Assembly: GCF_000022365.1 (NCBI RefSeq) | Contig: NC_012804.1 | Coordinates: 1,922,001 to 1,986,000, forward strand | Direction: 5' to 3' | Length of the DNA: 64,000 nucleotides | From: Thermococcus gammatolerans EJ3 | Lineage (GTDB): Archaea; Methanobacteriota_B; Thermococci; Thermococcales; Thermococcaceae | Shown: piece by piece, positions 1 to 8,879 of the stretch | Numbering within the stretch: position 1 is the stretch's first letter | Layout: every line of letters begins with the position of its first letter | Position numbers and translations under genes: made by a program | The notes under the pieces: model-generated | What the model was told of the DNA's origin: nothing | Seen by the model: only the letters and a program-made list of their open reading frames with translations | The model's database searches: none

Positions 1-5
1 CCACC

Positions 6-518
6 TCAGAGGCTCATTGCTCCAAGGAGCTCACCAGTCTCTATGTTGATTATCGTGACTTCCCTCTTCCTCGTGTCGAGCAAGGCGACGCTCTTAACGC
101 CGGTAAGGTAACCGCAGACCTCGCCGGGGTTGACGAGTATCGTCCTCCCCTCTTCCCTTATCTCGTAGTGGTGGGTGTGACCAACGATAACCACGTCGTA
201 GAGCCTGCTGCGGGCCAGGGCACGAACGATCCTCTCATCGGTGCCGTGTGTCACGGCTATCTTCATTCCATCGGCCTCAATTTCTAAGATCTCATCGCAT
301 ATACCCAGGGCTTCGTAGAGGCCTTTCCTCTCGCCGTCGTTGTTACCGAAAACACCCTTGAGGGGAGCCTTTAGTTTCCTCAGCTCTCCCGCGACGAACG
401 GGGCAACGTAGTCGCCGGCGTGGATCACGAGATCAACGTTCCTCTCGTTGAGGAACTCCACAGCCTTCCTTATAGCAGGGAGGTTATCGTGGGTATCGCT
501 CATTATTCCAATCAGCAT
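6..518 (-). CDS. YfcE/MJ0936-type metallophosphoesterase
   Basis: A 170-aa single-domain calcineurin-like phosphodiesterase. Visible metal-binding motifs are the N-terminal SDTHDN, HAGDYV, GNND in FGNNDGER, and the C-terminal GHTHHYE, the order expected for the YfcE/MJ0936 family, which hydrolyses phosphodiesters in the cytoplasm using two divalent metals. Length is typical. The ATG start at 518 lies at the family N-terminus. It is divergent from gins23 and an AT-rich element sits between them. The physiological substrate cannot be told from sequence. Confidence 0.9.
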   Translation of the reverse strand: MLIGIMSDTHDNLPAIRKAVEFLNERNVDLVIHAGDYVAPFVAGELRKLKAPLKGVFGNNDGERKGLYEALGICDEILEIEADGMKIAVTHGTDERIVRALARSRLYDVVIVGHTHHYEIREEGRTILVNPGEVCGYLTGVKSVALLDTRKREVTIINIETGELLGAMSL

Positions 519-645
519 GATACCACCTTGATGAAAATAGTCGGGCCGGTTTATTAGGATTATCCCGGAGAATGATCAAATGGACACAGCCGTCGTACTG
601 CCAAGGTTTATTAGGGGGAGGGGGTACTTGGTGAAAGGTGGTGGG

Positions 646-1140
646 ATGTTCAGCGGAAGGGCCCTCATACCAGTCAAGATCATCAAGCCCTTCGAGGACT
701 GGAAAACCGGTGACATAGCGCTCCTTGAGGACTGGAAGGCCAAGGTACTCTGGGAGACGGGCATAGGGGAGATAGTGGACGAGACGGACAAGATAATCGG
801 TGAGATAGACAAGATGATAGCAGAGGAGAGGGAGAGCCAACCCCTCGTTCCGATTCCGGCAGGGCTATATGAGAGGGCCGAGTTTTACATATATTACCTC
901 GAGAACTACGTGAGACAGAACCCGGGCGAGAGCATTGAAGTGTTGAGTGTGAAAATGACCAAACTCGCCAACCTAAAGAAGAAGTACCGCTATCTCAAGG
1001 AAATGCGCTTTAAGAAAATACTTGAAGCGGTAAGGCTGAGACCCAACAGCCTTGAAGTTCTAGGCAGGCTTTCCCCGGAGGAGAGGAGGATCTACCTGGA
1101 GCTTTCTAAAATCAGAAACGAATGGCTGGGTGAGGGATGA
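646..1140 (+). CDS. gins23: GINS complex subunit Gins23
   Basis: Predicted archaeal GINS subunit, which joins MCM (and GAN/Cdc45) in the replicative helicase. An ATG at 646 preceded by a GGTGGTG ribosome binding site gives 164 aa, beginning MFSGRALIPVKII; an in-frame ATG at 580 has no such site and would add 22 unlikely residues. The protein shows the small N-terminal beta domain (IPVKIIKPFEDWKTGD) followed by the helical region. Its stop overlaps the mcm start by 4 nt (ATGA), so the two are translationally coupled. In Sulfolobus and Pyrococcus the GINS gene next to mcm is Gins23; the choice of Gins23 over Gins15 rests on that synteny. Confidence 0.82.
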   Translation: MFSGRALIPVKIIKPFEDWKTGDIALLEDWKAKVLWETGIGEIVDETDKIIGEIDKMIAEERESQPLVPIPAGLYERAEFYIYYLENYVRQNPGESIEVLSVKMTKLANLKKKYRYLKEMRFKKILEAVRLRPNSLEVLGRLSPEERRIYLELSKIRNEWLGEG

Positions 1141-4100
1141 TGGATAGGGAGGACATGATATCCCGCTTCGCAACGTTCCTCCGTGAGTACAAGGACGACG
1201 ATGGAAACCCCATCTACTTAAACAGGTTGAAGGATCTGCTCACGGTCGTCCCGAAGAGATCGCTGACCATAGACTGGGCCCATCTGAACTCATTCGATCC
1301 CGAACTAGCACAGGAGCTTCTTGAGAACCCCGAAGAGGTTCTGATGGCCGGAGAAGACGCCATACAAATAGTCCTCCGCGAGGACCTCATGTACTCGGAA
1401 GAGCTCAAGATACACGCGCGCTTTTACAACCTCCCCCACACGCTACTCGTTAAGGAACTGGGGAGCGAGCACATAAACAGGCTGATTCAGGTCGAGGGGA
1501 TCATCACGCGCATCAGCGAGGTCAAACCCTTCGTCCAGAGGGCGGTTTTCGTATGCAAGGACTGCGGGAACGAGATGGTAAGGCTTCAGAGGCCCTACGA
1601 GAACCTTGTCAAGCCGGCCAAGTGCGACGCCTGCGGCTCAAGAAACGTCGAGCTCGACGTCGAGAAGAGCCGCTTCATAAACTTCCAGAGCTTCCGCCTC
1701 CAGGACAGGCCGGAGAGCCTTAAAGGCGGTCAGATGCCCCGCTTTGTGGACGCAATACTTTTGGATGATCTCGTCGATACCGCTCTGCCGGGCGATAGGG
1801 TTCTCGTGACCGGAATCCTGCGCGTCATCCTCGAGCAGAGGGACAAGAGGCCGATTTTCAAGAAGGTTCTTGAGGTGAACCACATAGAGCAGCTCAGCAA
1901 GGAGATAGAGGAGCTCGAGATTTCGCCGGAGGACGAGCAGAAGATCCGCGAGCTGGCTAAGAGGAAGGACATCGTTGACGCGATAGTGGACTCGATAGCT
2001 CCGGCCATCTGGGGGCACAGGATAGTCAAGAAGGGAATCGCTTTGGCGCTCTTCGGCGGTGTGCAGAGGGTTTTGCCAGACGGGACGAAGCTGAGGGGAG
2101 AAAGCCACGTTTTGTTGGTTGGAGATCCTGGAGTAGCGAAGAGTCAGCTCCTCCGCTACGTGGCCAATCTGGCGCCGAGGGCGATTTACACGAGCGGTAA
2201 GAGTTCAAGCGCCGCCGGTTTGACCGCTGCAGCAGTCAGGGACGAGTTCACGGGCTCGTGGGTGTTGGAGGCTGGTGTTCTCGTCTTAGCGGATGGTGGG
2301 TTCGCCTGCCTGCACCCGGATTCACGGGTTCTTGTAGATGGGAAATACCAGAGAATTGAAGACCTCTTCGAGCTTGAGAAGTCATACAAGGCGCTCTCCG
2401 ACGGCCAAATCGTGGACATTCAGGAGAAGGAGATGGAAGTTACGGCCCTCGACCTCGGAAGCATAAGGACAAAGACTTCTAAGGCCACAATAATCCGCAG
2501 GAAGCCCTGGAAGGGAGAGCTGTTAAAGCTCAAGTTCCGCTCGGGCAACGAGGTAACCCTAACTCCCGACCACCTTCTCATAGATGGTAAGACCCTTGAG
2601 TGGAAGGAGGCGGAGAGGTTTAAGGTTGGAGAGAGTGTCATCGGACTTGATGAAAACTTCAACCCCCGCCCAGATGAAATCGTCTCCATTGAGCGCGTTC
2701 CATACGAGGGCTACGTTTACGACCTCTACGTGCCGGGTGAGCACAACTTCCTGGCCGAGGGAATCATAGTTCACAACTGCATAGATGAGTTCGACAAGAT
2801 GAGCGACCGCGACAGGAGCGCGATACACGAAGCGTTGGAGCAGCAGAGCTACCACTACGACTTCGAGCTTCTCTTAGCGGACGGCAGGAAGGTGAAGATA
2901 GGCGAGCTGGTGGATTCTCTCATAGAGGCCAACCGGGATAAAGTGATAATCGGCAAGGACACCGAAATACTTCCTGTTGATGATATTGAGCTTTTGGCCT
3001 ACGATCTCGAACGGAAGGAAATCGTGAAGGTTAAGGCAGACCGCGTGAGCAGGCACAAAGCGCCGGATAAGTTCATACGGCTGAGGTTTTCAAACGGCAG
3101 GGAGATAGTTGTCACGCCCGAGCACCCGATTATGGTGTGGGAAGACGGCGAGATAAGGGAGAAACCTGCCGAGAATGTTACTGTGGACGATGTCGTGCTC
3201 GGAGTTGCAAGGTACCCCATTGAGATCGAGCAGTTCGACGAACCGCTCAGGGACGAGAGGGCGGCCTGGAACAGGCAGGACTACCTCTACTCCCTGGGAA
3301 TAGTGTCAAAAATAAAGAATGCCCCAGGCCGCTACGAGGTGAAGCCCACCGAGAGAACCTTCCCGGGGGAGCTTTTGAAAAAGCTCGGTGAGGCAGGTAA
3401 AAACATCCACTTCAAGCTCTCAAGCAGGTACTATGCCAAGAGGCCCCTAGTTTCCAAATCTATTCTGAGGAAGGAAATAAGGCGGCTGATAGAGCACCTT
3501 GAAAGGGTGAGAGAACTGGCCAGCAAAGAGCCCCCGAAGGCACTCAAGTACCTCAACAAGTCGAGGATATCCTTCAAATATGGCCTTAATGCAATAACCC
3601 TTCGGAACAGGATAGAGAGAGGCGATCCAACCGCCCTGTCCATACTCAGAACAGAGGTCGAGAGGGAAGCCGAGAGAATAGAGCGCGTAATAGAGGAGGT
3701 CGAGGAGCTCCTAAACGGCAACGTTAATTTCCTGAGGGTCACAAAAGTCGAAAAACTTCCTAACGACCGCTGGGAGTGGGTCTACGACGTAACCGTCGAG
3801 CCGTATCACCTCTTCGTCTCTCACGGGCTGGTTCTCCACAACACAATAAGCATCTCCAAAGCGGGCATAACCGCAACTCTGAACGCGAGAACTACCGTTA
3901 TAGCCGCCGCCAATCCGAAGTTCGGCCGCTTCAACCGCATGAAGTCCCTTCCAGAACAGCTCGACCTCCCACCAACGCTCCTCAGCAGGTTTGACCTGAT
4001 ATTCCTCCTGCTCGATGAACCAGACGAAAAAATTGACGCGAGCATAGCGGAGCACATACTGCGCGTCAGGCGCGGTGAGGCCGAAGTGGTCACTCCAAAG

Positions 4101-4652
4101 ATTCCCTACGACCTGCTCAAGAAGTACATAGCCTACGCGAGGAAAAACGTCCATCCCGTCCTGAGCAGAGAAGCTATGGAGGAGATCAAGCGTTACTACG
4201 TTAAGATGAGGAAGGGGCTGAGAAGGAGCAGTGATGACGGTGTCCAGCCAATTCCAATAACCGCTAGACAGCTTGAAGCCCTAATACGTCTCAGCGAGGC
4301 CCACGCGAGAATGAGGCTGAGCGAGACGGTAACGCGCGAAGACGCCAGAGCGGCGATAGAGCTCATTGAAGCCATGATGAAAACCATAGCCGTTGACGAG
4401 GAGGGCAACATAGACGTCTCGATACTGGAAATAGGAAAGAGCTCGAAGAAGCTCAACAAGATAGAGAAGCTGGTTGATATAATCAAGAACCTCGAGCCGG
4501 AGGGTGAATACGGAGCGCCGGCCGACAGGGTGATAGAAGCAGCGAAACAGGCTGGAGTTGGAAGCAAACGCGAAGTCGAGAAGCTCATCGAGGAGTTAAA
4601 AGCAGACGGCAGAATCTACGAGCCGAGGGCAGGATTTTACAGGGTGCTCTGA
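1137..4652 (+). CDS. mcm: Replicative DNA helicase MCM, with two inteins
   Basis: A 1171-aa precursor of the ring-shaped replicative helicase. Removing the two inteins leaves 682 aa, the normal archaeal MCM length. The N-terminal domain has a four-Cys zinc site (CKDCG near residue 140 and CDACG near 163). The AAA+ core has Walker A GDPGVAKSQ near 328, Walker B LADGGFA/CIDEFDKM split by intein 1, and the arginine-finger segment LSRFDLIFLL. The C-terminus ends in a winged-helix-like region. It overlaps gins23 by 4 nt and is followed by aIF2-beta from its own promoter. The helicase cannot be active until intein 1 leaves Walker B and intein 2 leaves EALEQQ/TISISKAG. Confidence 0.97.
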   Translation: MMDREDMISRFATFLREYKDDDGNPIYLNRLKDLLTVVPKRSLTIDWAHLNSFDPELAQELLENPEEVLMAGEDAIQIVLREDLMYSEELKIHARFYNLPHTLLVKELGSEHINRLIQVEGIITRISEVKPFVQRAVFVCKDCGNEMVRLQRPYENLVKPAKCDACGSRNVELDVEKSRFINFQSFRLQDRPESLKGGQMPRFVDAILLDDLVDTALPGDRVLVTGILRVILEQRDKRPIFKKVLEVNHIEQLSKEIEELEISPEDEQKIRELAKRKDIVDAIVDSIAPAIWGHRIVKKGIALALFGGVQRVLPDGTKLRGESHVLLVGDPGVAKSQLLRYVANLAPRAIYTSGKSSSAAGLTAAAVRDEFTGSWVLEAGVLVLADGGFACLHPDSRVLVDGKYQRIEDLFELEKSYKALSDGQIVDIQEKEMEVTALDLGSIRTKTSKATIIRRKPWKGELLKLKFRSGNEVTLTPDHLLIDGKTLEWKEAERFKVGESVIGLDENFNPRPDEIVSIERVPYEGYVYDLYVPGEHNFLAEGIIVHNCIDEFDKMSDRDRSAIHEALEQQSYHYDFELLLADGRKVKIGELVDSLIEANRDKVIIGKDTEILPVDDIELLAYDLERKEIVKVKADRVSRHKAPDKFIRLRFSNGREIVVTPEHPIMVWEDGEIREKPAENVTVDDVVLGVARYPIEIEQFDEPLRDERAAWNRQDYLYSLGIVSKIKNAPGRYEVKPTERTFPGELLKKLGEAGKNIHFKLSSRYYAKRPLVSKSILRKEIRRLIEHLERVRELASKEPPKALKYLNKSRISFKYGLNAITLRNRIERGDPTALSILRTEVEREAERIERVIEEVEELLNGNVNFLRVTKVEKLPNDRWEWVYDVTVEPYHLFVSHGLVLHNTISISKAGITATLNARTTVIAAANPKFGRFNRMKSLPEQLDLPPTLLSRFDLIFLLLDEPDEKIDASIAEHILRVRRGEAEVVTPKIPYDLLKKYIAYARKNVHPVLSREAMEEIKRYYVKMRKGLRRSSDDGVQPIPITARQLEALIRLSEAHARMRLSETVTREDARAAIELIEAMMKTIAVDEEGNIDVSILEIGKSSKKLNKIEKLVDIIKNLEPEGEYGAPADRVIEAAKQAGVGSKREVEKLIEELKADGRIYEPRAGFYRVL
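2307..2777 (+). other. Intein 1 in MCM (CDC21-a site), mini-intein
   Basis: A 157-aa in-frame insertion (residues 391-547 of the precursor) inside the Walker B motif, between GGFA and CIDEFDKM. Block A starts with Cys1 (CLHPDSRVL), block B has TPDHLL with the TxxH histidine, block F is YVYDLYVPGEHNF and block G ends in HN with Cys+1 in the extein. The length leaves no room for a LAGLIDADG homing endonuclease, so it is a mini-intein that should splice but not home. Pyrococcus CDC21 inteins are known at the same site. Confidence 0.95.
2847..3842 (+). other. Intein 2 in MCM (CDC21-b site), Ser1 type
   Basis: A 332-aa in-frame insertion (residues 571-902) between EALEQQ and TISISKAG. It starts with Ser1 rather than Cys (SYHYDFELLLADG), has block B VTPEHPIMV, block F YDVTVEPYHLF and block G GLVLHN, followed by Thr+1. 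About 190 residues separate the splicing halves, but I see no LAGLIDADG (DOD) dodecapeptide; the closest text is YLYSLGIVSKIKN. The central part is rich in Arg and Glu and looks like a decayed or unusual endonuclease/linker domain. Confidence 0.93.
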
Positions 4653-4664
4653 TAACGCCAAAGG

Positions 4665-4672
4665 TTATAAAG
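4665..4672 (+). promoter_or_regulatory. TATA box for aIF2-beta
   Basis: TTATAAAG within AAAGGTTATAAAGCG lies just after the mcm stop and about 32-39 bp before the aIF2-beta ATG, followed by a GGGGGTGA ribosome binding site. It is a good match to Thermococcales promoters and suggests independent expression of aIF2-beta. Confidence 0.65.
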
Positions 4673-4703
4673 CGAAGGGGAAACCTATGAGGGGGGTGAG
4701 AAG

Positions 4704-5132
4704 ATGAGCGAGAGCATTGACTTTTACGACTTCGAGAGGCTCCTAGATAAGGCTTACGAGGAGTTGCCCGAGAACGTGAAGTCCCACAAGTCCCGTTTCG
4801 AGGTTCCGCCGGCGGTCGTTACGATAGCCGGTAACAGGACGATCATCGAGAACTTCGTTGACATAGCTGAGGCCATGAACCGCGACCCAAGCCACCTGCT
4901 CAAGTTTATACTGCGCGAGGTGGCAACGGCAGGAACGCTCGAGGGCAGGCGCGTAATCCTGCAGGGACGCTTCACTCCCTACTTAATAGCCAACAAGTTG
5001 AAGAAGTACCTCAAGGAGTACGTCATCTGTCCGGTCTGTGGAAGCCCGGACACAAAGATAATCAAGAGGGACAGGTTCTACTTCCTCAAGTGTGAGGCCT
5101 GTGGTGCCGAGACACCAATCCAGCACCTCTGA
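4704..5132 (+). CDS. eif2b: Translation initiation factor aIF2 subunit beta
   Basis: A 142-aa subunit of the heterotrimeric initiation factor that delivers Met-tRNAi to the 30S subunit in a GTP-dependent way. The N-terminal gamma-binding helix ([15 protein letters not shown]), the central domain with RFEVPPAVV, and a C-terminal zinc ribbon (CPVCGSPD and CEACGAE) are all present. The length matches the archaeal family. The ATG at 4704 has GGGGGTGA upstream. A T-rich stretch follows the stop. Confidence 0.97.
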   Translation: MSESIDFYDFERLLDKAYEELPENVKSHKSRFEVPPAVVTIAGNRTIIENFVDIAEAMNRDPSHLLKFILREVATAGTLEGRRVILQGRFTPYLIANKLKKYLKEYVICPVCGSPDTKIIKRDRFYFLKCEACGAETPIQHL

Positions 5133-5136
5133 GGCC

Positions 5137-5158
5137 TCCTTTCTTTTTTGCTCCTTTG
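5137..5158 (+). terminator. T-rich terminator after aIF2-beta
   Basis: A pyrimidine tract containing TTTCTTTTTTG directly after the aIF2-beta stop. Oligo-T runs end transcription in Thermococcales without needing a hairpin, and a separate promoter for the decarboxylase operon follows. Confidence 0.5.
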
Positions 5159-5205
5159 TGGACAAATTATCCACTATTGGATGAAATTCCGCTCCTCAAA
5201 AACCC

Positions 5206-5213
5206 TTTTAAAC
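5206..5213 (+). promoter_or_regulatory. TATA box of the decarboxylase operon
   Basis: TTTTAAAC within CAAAAACCCTTTTAAAC lies about 43-50 bp upstream of the ATG at 5256. The expected transcription start is near 5235, leaving a short leader with the GAGGGGG ribosome binding site. Confidence 0.6.
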
Positions 5214-5255
5214 TTTACAAACTACAACCCCCAAGAAACCGAGGGGGTTACTCTT

Positions 5256-6824
5256 ATGAGCATGGAGGAGAAGCTCAACGAGCTTTACGAAAGGAGGAAA
5301 AAAATTCTCGCAATGGGCGGCGAGAAGGCCGTCGAGAAACAGCACGCCAAGGGCAAGCTCACCGCCCGAGAGAGGATTGAGAAGCTCCTCGACCCCGGAA
5401 GCTTCGTGGAAATCGGCATGTTCGTCAGGCACCGCGGAACCGAGTTCGGAATGGACAAGAGGGAACTTCCGGCGGATGGCGTTATCACTGGCTACGGAAC
5501 CATTGATGGTCGCCTCGTCTTCGTCTACGCGCAGGACTTCACCGTTATGGGCGGTTCTCTCGGCGAGATGCACGCGGCGAAGATTAAACGCGTCATGGAG
5601 CTGGCTTTGGAGGCGGGCGCCCCGGTCATAGGCCTCAACGACTCCGGTGGAGCGAGGATTCAGGAGGGTGTTGACTCGCTCAAGGGTTACGGTGAAATCT
5701 TCAAGATGAACACGATTCTCAGCGGTGTTGTTCCGCAGATTACCGCGATAATGGGGCCGTGTGCCGGTGGAGCCGTTTACAGCCCGGCAATAGGTGACTT
5801 CATTCTCATGGTGGACAACCCCGCGAGCTTCATGTTCATCACGGGCCCGCAGGTCGTCAAGGCCGTTACAGGCGTTGAAGTAACTCCGGTTCAGCTCGGC
5901 GGAGCGATGGTCCACGCCCAGAAGGCCGGTCAGGCGCACCTCATAGGCAAGAGCGACGAGGAAGTTTTGACTTTGATAAGGCGCCTCGTGAGCTACCTGC
6001 CGTCCAACAACATGGAGAAGCCTCCGAGGGTTAAGACGAGCGACTTGCCCTTCAGGAAGAGCGAGAGGCTCTATGAGATTGTCCCGGACGACCCAAACAA
6101 GCCCTACGACGTCAGGGACGTCATCTACGAGATAGTGGACAGAGACGAGAACGGCAACCCGGACTTTCTGGAAATCCTCCCCTACTTCGCTCCGAACGCG
6201 GTTGTGGGCTTCGGAAGGATGAACGGCCAGACCGTCGGTATAGTCGCCAACAACCCCAAGTATTTCGCAGGCGTTCTCGACATAGACAGCTCAGATAAGA
6301 TTGCTAGGTTTGTTAGAACCTGCGACGCCTTTAACATTCCGATAGTCACGCTCGTGGACGTTCCCGGCTATTTACCTGGCGTTGACCAAGAAAGCCGGGG
6401 AATAATCAGGCACGGCGCGAAGGTTCTCTACGCCTACGCCGAAGCAACCGTCCCGATGGTAACAGTGATTCTGAGGAAGGCCTACGGTGGAGCCTACCTC
6501 GCGATGGGAAGCAAGCACCTTGGAGCGGACTTCGTCTTCGCCTGGCCCACCGCGGAAATAGCAGTCATGGGTCCGGAGGGAGCGGCGAACATCATATTCA
6601 GGAAGGAAATCGCAGCGGCTGAGAACCCGGAGGAAGTGAGGCAGCAGAAGATAGCCGAGTACCGCGAGAAGTTCGCCAACCCGTACGTCGCCGCCTCGCG
6701 CGGCTACATCGACGACGTCATCGACCCGGCAGAGACGAGGGGCAAGGTCATAATGGCGCTTGAGGCCCTCGAGAGCAAGCGCGTCAAACTCCCGCCGAAG
6801 AAGCACGGCAACATACCCCTGTGA
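5256..6824 (+). CDS. mmdA: Methylmalonyl-CoA/propionyl-CoA carboxyltransferase alpha subunit
   Basis: A 522-aa acyl-CoA carboxyltransferase with both crotonase-like halves: N-terminal NDSGGARIQEG and GPCAGGAVYSPA, C-terminal VDVPGYLPG, RKAYGGAYLAM and AVMGPEGAANI. In the family this subunit moves CO2 between acyl-CoA and biotin. The start at ATG 5256 follows GAGGGGG at 8-nt spacing; upstream in-frame codons run through the promoter. It leads an operon with a gamma-like membrane subunit, a biotin carrier and a beta-type Na+ pump subunit, so the likely complex is a sodium-translocating methylmalonyl-CoA decarboxylase. Acting as part of an acyl-CoA carboxylase with a distant partner is the alternative. 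Confidence 0.92.
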   Translation: MSMEEKLNELYERRKKILAMGGEKAVEKQHAKGKLTARERIEKLLDPGSFVEIGMFVRHRGTEFGMDKRELPADGVITGYGTIDGRLVFVYAQDFTVMGGSLGEMHAAKIKRVMELALEAGAPVIGLNDSGGARIQEGVDSLKGYGEIFKMNTILSGVVPQITAIMGPCAGGAVYSPAIGDFILMVDNPASFMFITGPQVVKAVTGVEVTPVQLGGAMVHAQKAGQAHLIGKSDEEVLTLIRRLVSYLPSNNMEKPPRVKTSDLPFRKSERLYEIVPDDPNKPYDVRDVIYEIVDRDENGNPDFLEILPYFAPNAVVGFGRMNGQTVGIVANNPKYFAGVLDIDSSDKIARFVRTCDAFNIPIVTLVDVPGYLPGVDQESRGIIRHGAKVLYAYAEATVPMVTVILRKAYGGAYLAMGSKHLGADFVFAWPTAEIAVMGPEGAANIIFRKEIAAAENPEEVRQQKIAEYREKFANPYVAASRGYIDDVIDPAETRGKVIMALEALESKRVKLPPKKHGNIPL

Positions 6825-6833
6825 GGTGAAAGC

Positions 6834-7202
6834 ATGAGCCAGTTTGCCGAGGGCGGATGGATTACAATCATAGGAATCACCGTCGTCTTCGCCATACTCG
6901 CGATACTCGCGATAGTGATGTACGCCATAGGCGCCTTCGAGCGCGGGATGACGAAGAAGGTCGAGAAGGAAGAGAAAGCCGTCGAGGAGACGAAGGAGGA
7001 GGTTGAGACCCCGGAGGAGGAAATTCCCCCAAGGGATTTGGCGGTCATAACCGCCTCAATCCTCGCCTACCTCGCGAAGAAGGCCGAGGTGGTTCGTCCT
7101 TTACCCTTCAGGAGGAAGGTTTCCGACGCCTGGCGCCTCTACGGTTTGCAGAGCGGTATGGATGAGGTTGAGAACTTCAACTACGAGATGAGGAAGTGGT
7201 GA
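6834..7202 (+). CDS. OadG/MmdD-like small membrane subunit of Na+ decarboxylase
   Basis: A 122-aa protein with one N-terminal membrane helix (about residues 9-30, [19 protein letters not shown]), a charged Glu/Lys-rich linker and a cytoplasmic tail. This is the layout of OadG/MmdD subunits, which hold the carboxyltransferase and pump together. Sequence in this family is poorly conserved, so the call rests on topology plus position between the carboxyltransferase and the biotin carrier. It starts 9 nt after the previous stop and ends two codons before the biotin carrier ATG. Confidence 0.8.
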   Translation: MSQFAEGGWITIIGITVVFAILAILAIVMYAIGAFERGMTKKVEKEEKAVEETKEEVETPEEEIPPRDLAVITASILAYLAKKAEVVRPLPFRRKVSDAWRLYGLQSGMDEVENFNYEMRKW

Positions 7203-7204
7203 AG

Positions 7205-7663
7205 ATGAAGGTTAAGGTCATCATCGATGGAAGGGAGTACGAGGTCGAGGTTGAGGAGCTCGGTGGTGGAAAGTTCAGGGTCAGCTTCGAGGGCAAGAGC
7301 TACGAGGTCAAGGCTGAAGGACTGGGAATAGCGCTTCCGAGCGTTCCCGAAACTACCAGCGCTCCGGTTTCTGCTCCAGCTTCTGTGTCGGTTCCTGCTC
7401 CCGCCCCTGTGAGTGCTCCTGCGCCCTCGCCCGCTCCTGCGAGTGCTTCGCCGAATACTGTTACGGCTCCAATGCCGGGTAAGATTCTCAGGGTTCTTGT
7501 TAGTGAGGGGCAGGAGGTTAAGGCTGGTCAGGGTTTGCTTGTGCTTGAGGCCATGAAGATGGAGAACGAAATTCCCGCTCCGAAAGACGGTGTTGTTAAG
7601 AAAATCTACGTGAAAGAAGGCGACGCCGTAAACACCGGCGACCCACTAGTAGAACTCGGGTGA
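7205..7663 (+). CDS. Biotin carboxyl carrier protein
   Basis: A 152-aa carrier with a C-terminal biotinyl/lipoyl domain; the modified lysine is in EAMKMENE. A Pro/Ala/Ser-rich flexible linker (about residues 55-85) separates it from an N-terminal segment, as in MmdC and the oxaloacetate decarboxylase biotin domain. ATG 7205 is preferred over the GTG codons at 7196 and 7199, which overlap the upstream stop. It shuttles the carboxyl group from the carboxyltransferase to the membrane beta subunit encoded 6 nt downstream. Confidence 0.92.
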   Translation: MKVKVIIDGREYEVEVEELGGGKFRVSFEGKSYEVKAEGLGIALPSVPETTSAPVSAPASVSVPAPAPVSAPAPSPAPASASPNTVTAPMPGKILRVLVSEGQEVKAGQGLLVLEAMKMENEIPAPKDGVVKKIYVKEGDAVNTGDPLVELG

Positions 7664-7669
7664 TGGGGC

Positions 7670-8809
7670 ATGACGAGCTTCGTGGACTTCCTGAGCACAA
7701 TGGGTCTGCTCCACCTCACGGTAGGGAACATCATCATGATTGCAGTGGGCCTGACGCTGGTTTACCTTGCGATACGCTACGAGATGGAACCGCTGTTGCT
7801 TTTGCCCATAGGCATCACGGCGGTTCTCGTTAACCTCCCCCTCAACGGCATAGCCAACTGCCCGACCGTTGGGCCCCTCTGCAGTCACCCGGGCCTGCTC
7901 GACATAGTCTACCACTACCTCATCAAGACCGAGATAGTGCCCCTGCTCATCTTCTTCGGCCTTGGAGCAATGACGGACTTCGGGCCGATGATTGCAGATC
8001 CTAAGACCGCCCTTATGGGCGCCGCGGCACAGATAGGTGTCTTCGTGGCGATGCTAACTGCCTTGGCCCTGGGCTTCAACCTCCACCAAGCGGCTTCGAT
8101 AGGAATCATAGGCGGTGCGGACGGACCGACGACGATATATCTGACCACCAAGCTGGCCCCTGAAATCCTCGCCGCCACCGCCGTCGCCGCTTACAGCTAC
8201 ATGAGCCTCGTCCCGCTGATCCAGCCACCCATCATAAAGGCCCTCACAACGCCAGAGGAGAGACGCATAAGGATGGAACAGCTCAGGCCCGTATCCAAGA
8301 GGGAGAAGATCCTCTTCCCGATAATCAGCATGATCGTCATCGGTCTCCTCGTCCCCAGTGCGGCTCCGCTTATCGGAATGCTCATGATAGGTAACCTCTT
8401 CCGCGAGAGCGGCGTGGTTCCAAGGCTCACCAAGGCAGCGCAGGAGGAGCTCATGAACATCGTCACGATATTCCTCGGCCTCGGCGTCGGCTCAACCATG
8501 AGAGCGGAGAGCTTCCTCACGGCGCAGACCCTCATGATTCTTGGCCTTGGCGTCGTTGCCTTCGCCAGCGCTACCGCTGGAGGAGTGCTCTTCGGAAAGC
8601 TCATGATGAAAATCTCAGGAGGAAAGATAAACCCAATGATTGGAGCGGCTGGAGTTTCAGCGGTTCCAATGAGTGCCAGGGTTGTTCAGAGGATAGCCAG
8701 CGAAGAAGATCCGGGCAACTTTATCCTCATGCACGCGATGGGGCCGAACGTCGCTGGAGTTATTGGAACGGCTGTCGTCGCCGGAGTCTTTCTTGCCCTT
8801 CTCGGCTGA
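7670..8809 (+). CDS. mmdB: Sodium-pumping decarboxylase beta subunit (OadB/MmdB family)
   Basis: A 379-aa multi-pass membrane protein with about ten hydrophobic segments. The conserved family stretches [37 protein letters not shown] and the C-terminal [17 protein letters not shown] are clear. Family members decarboxylate carboxybiotin and couple this to Na+ export; the Asp in GGADGPT is the expected key residue. It ends the four-gene operon and a T-rich stretch follows the stop. In a Thermococcus this would turn methylmalonyl-CoA decarboxylation into a sodium gradient. Confidence 0.93.
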   Translation: MTSFVDFLSTMGLLHLTVGNIIMIAVGLTLVYLAIRYEMEPLLLLPIGITAVLVNLPLNGIANCPTVGPLCSHPGLLDIVYHYLIKTEIVPLLIFFGLGAMTDFGPMIADPKTALMGAAAQIGVFVAMLTALALGFNLHQAASIGIIGGADGPTTIYLTTKLAPEILAATAVAAYSYMSLVPLIQPPIIKALTTPEERRIRMEQLRPVSKREKILFPIISMIVIGLLVPSAAPLIGMLMIGNLFRESGVVPRLTKAAQEELMNIVTIFLGLGVGSTMRAESFLTAQTLMILGLGVVAFASATAGGVLFGKLMMKISGGKINPMIGAAGVSAVPMSARVVQRIASEEDPGNFILMHAMGPNVAGVIGTAVVAGVFLALLG

Positions 8810-8811
8810 CG

Positions 8812-8830
8812 TTTTTTCTGTTTTCTTTTC
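8812..8830 (+). terminator. T-rich terminator of the decarboxylase operon
   Basis: TTTTTTCTGTTTTCTTTTC directly after the mmdB stop is an oligo-T terminator of the archaeal kind, followed within 10 bp by the next promoter. Confidence 0.55.
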
Positions 8831-8836
8831 TAAAAC

Positions 8837-8844
8837 CTTAAATA
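8837..8844 (+). promoter_or_regulatory. TATA box for the CBS-domain gene
   Basis: CTTAAATA in AAAACCTTAAATAGGGG lies about 36-43 bp before the ATG at 8880, followed by GCGGTGGT as ribosome binding site. Confidence 0.55.
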
Positions 8845-8879
8845 GGGGAACACCGTCTTAGGTTAAGCGGTGGTAGAAC

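Noticed and set aside
2026-4588. Several antisense frames within mcm and its inteins
   Set aside because: The sense frame is a confirmed MCM with inteins; antisense frames lack ribosome binding sites and domains.
5208-5939. 243-codon frame antisense to the carboxyltransferase
   Set aside because: Shadow of a highly conserved gene; no start signals, His/Arg-rich, no family resemblance.
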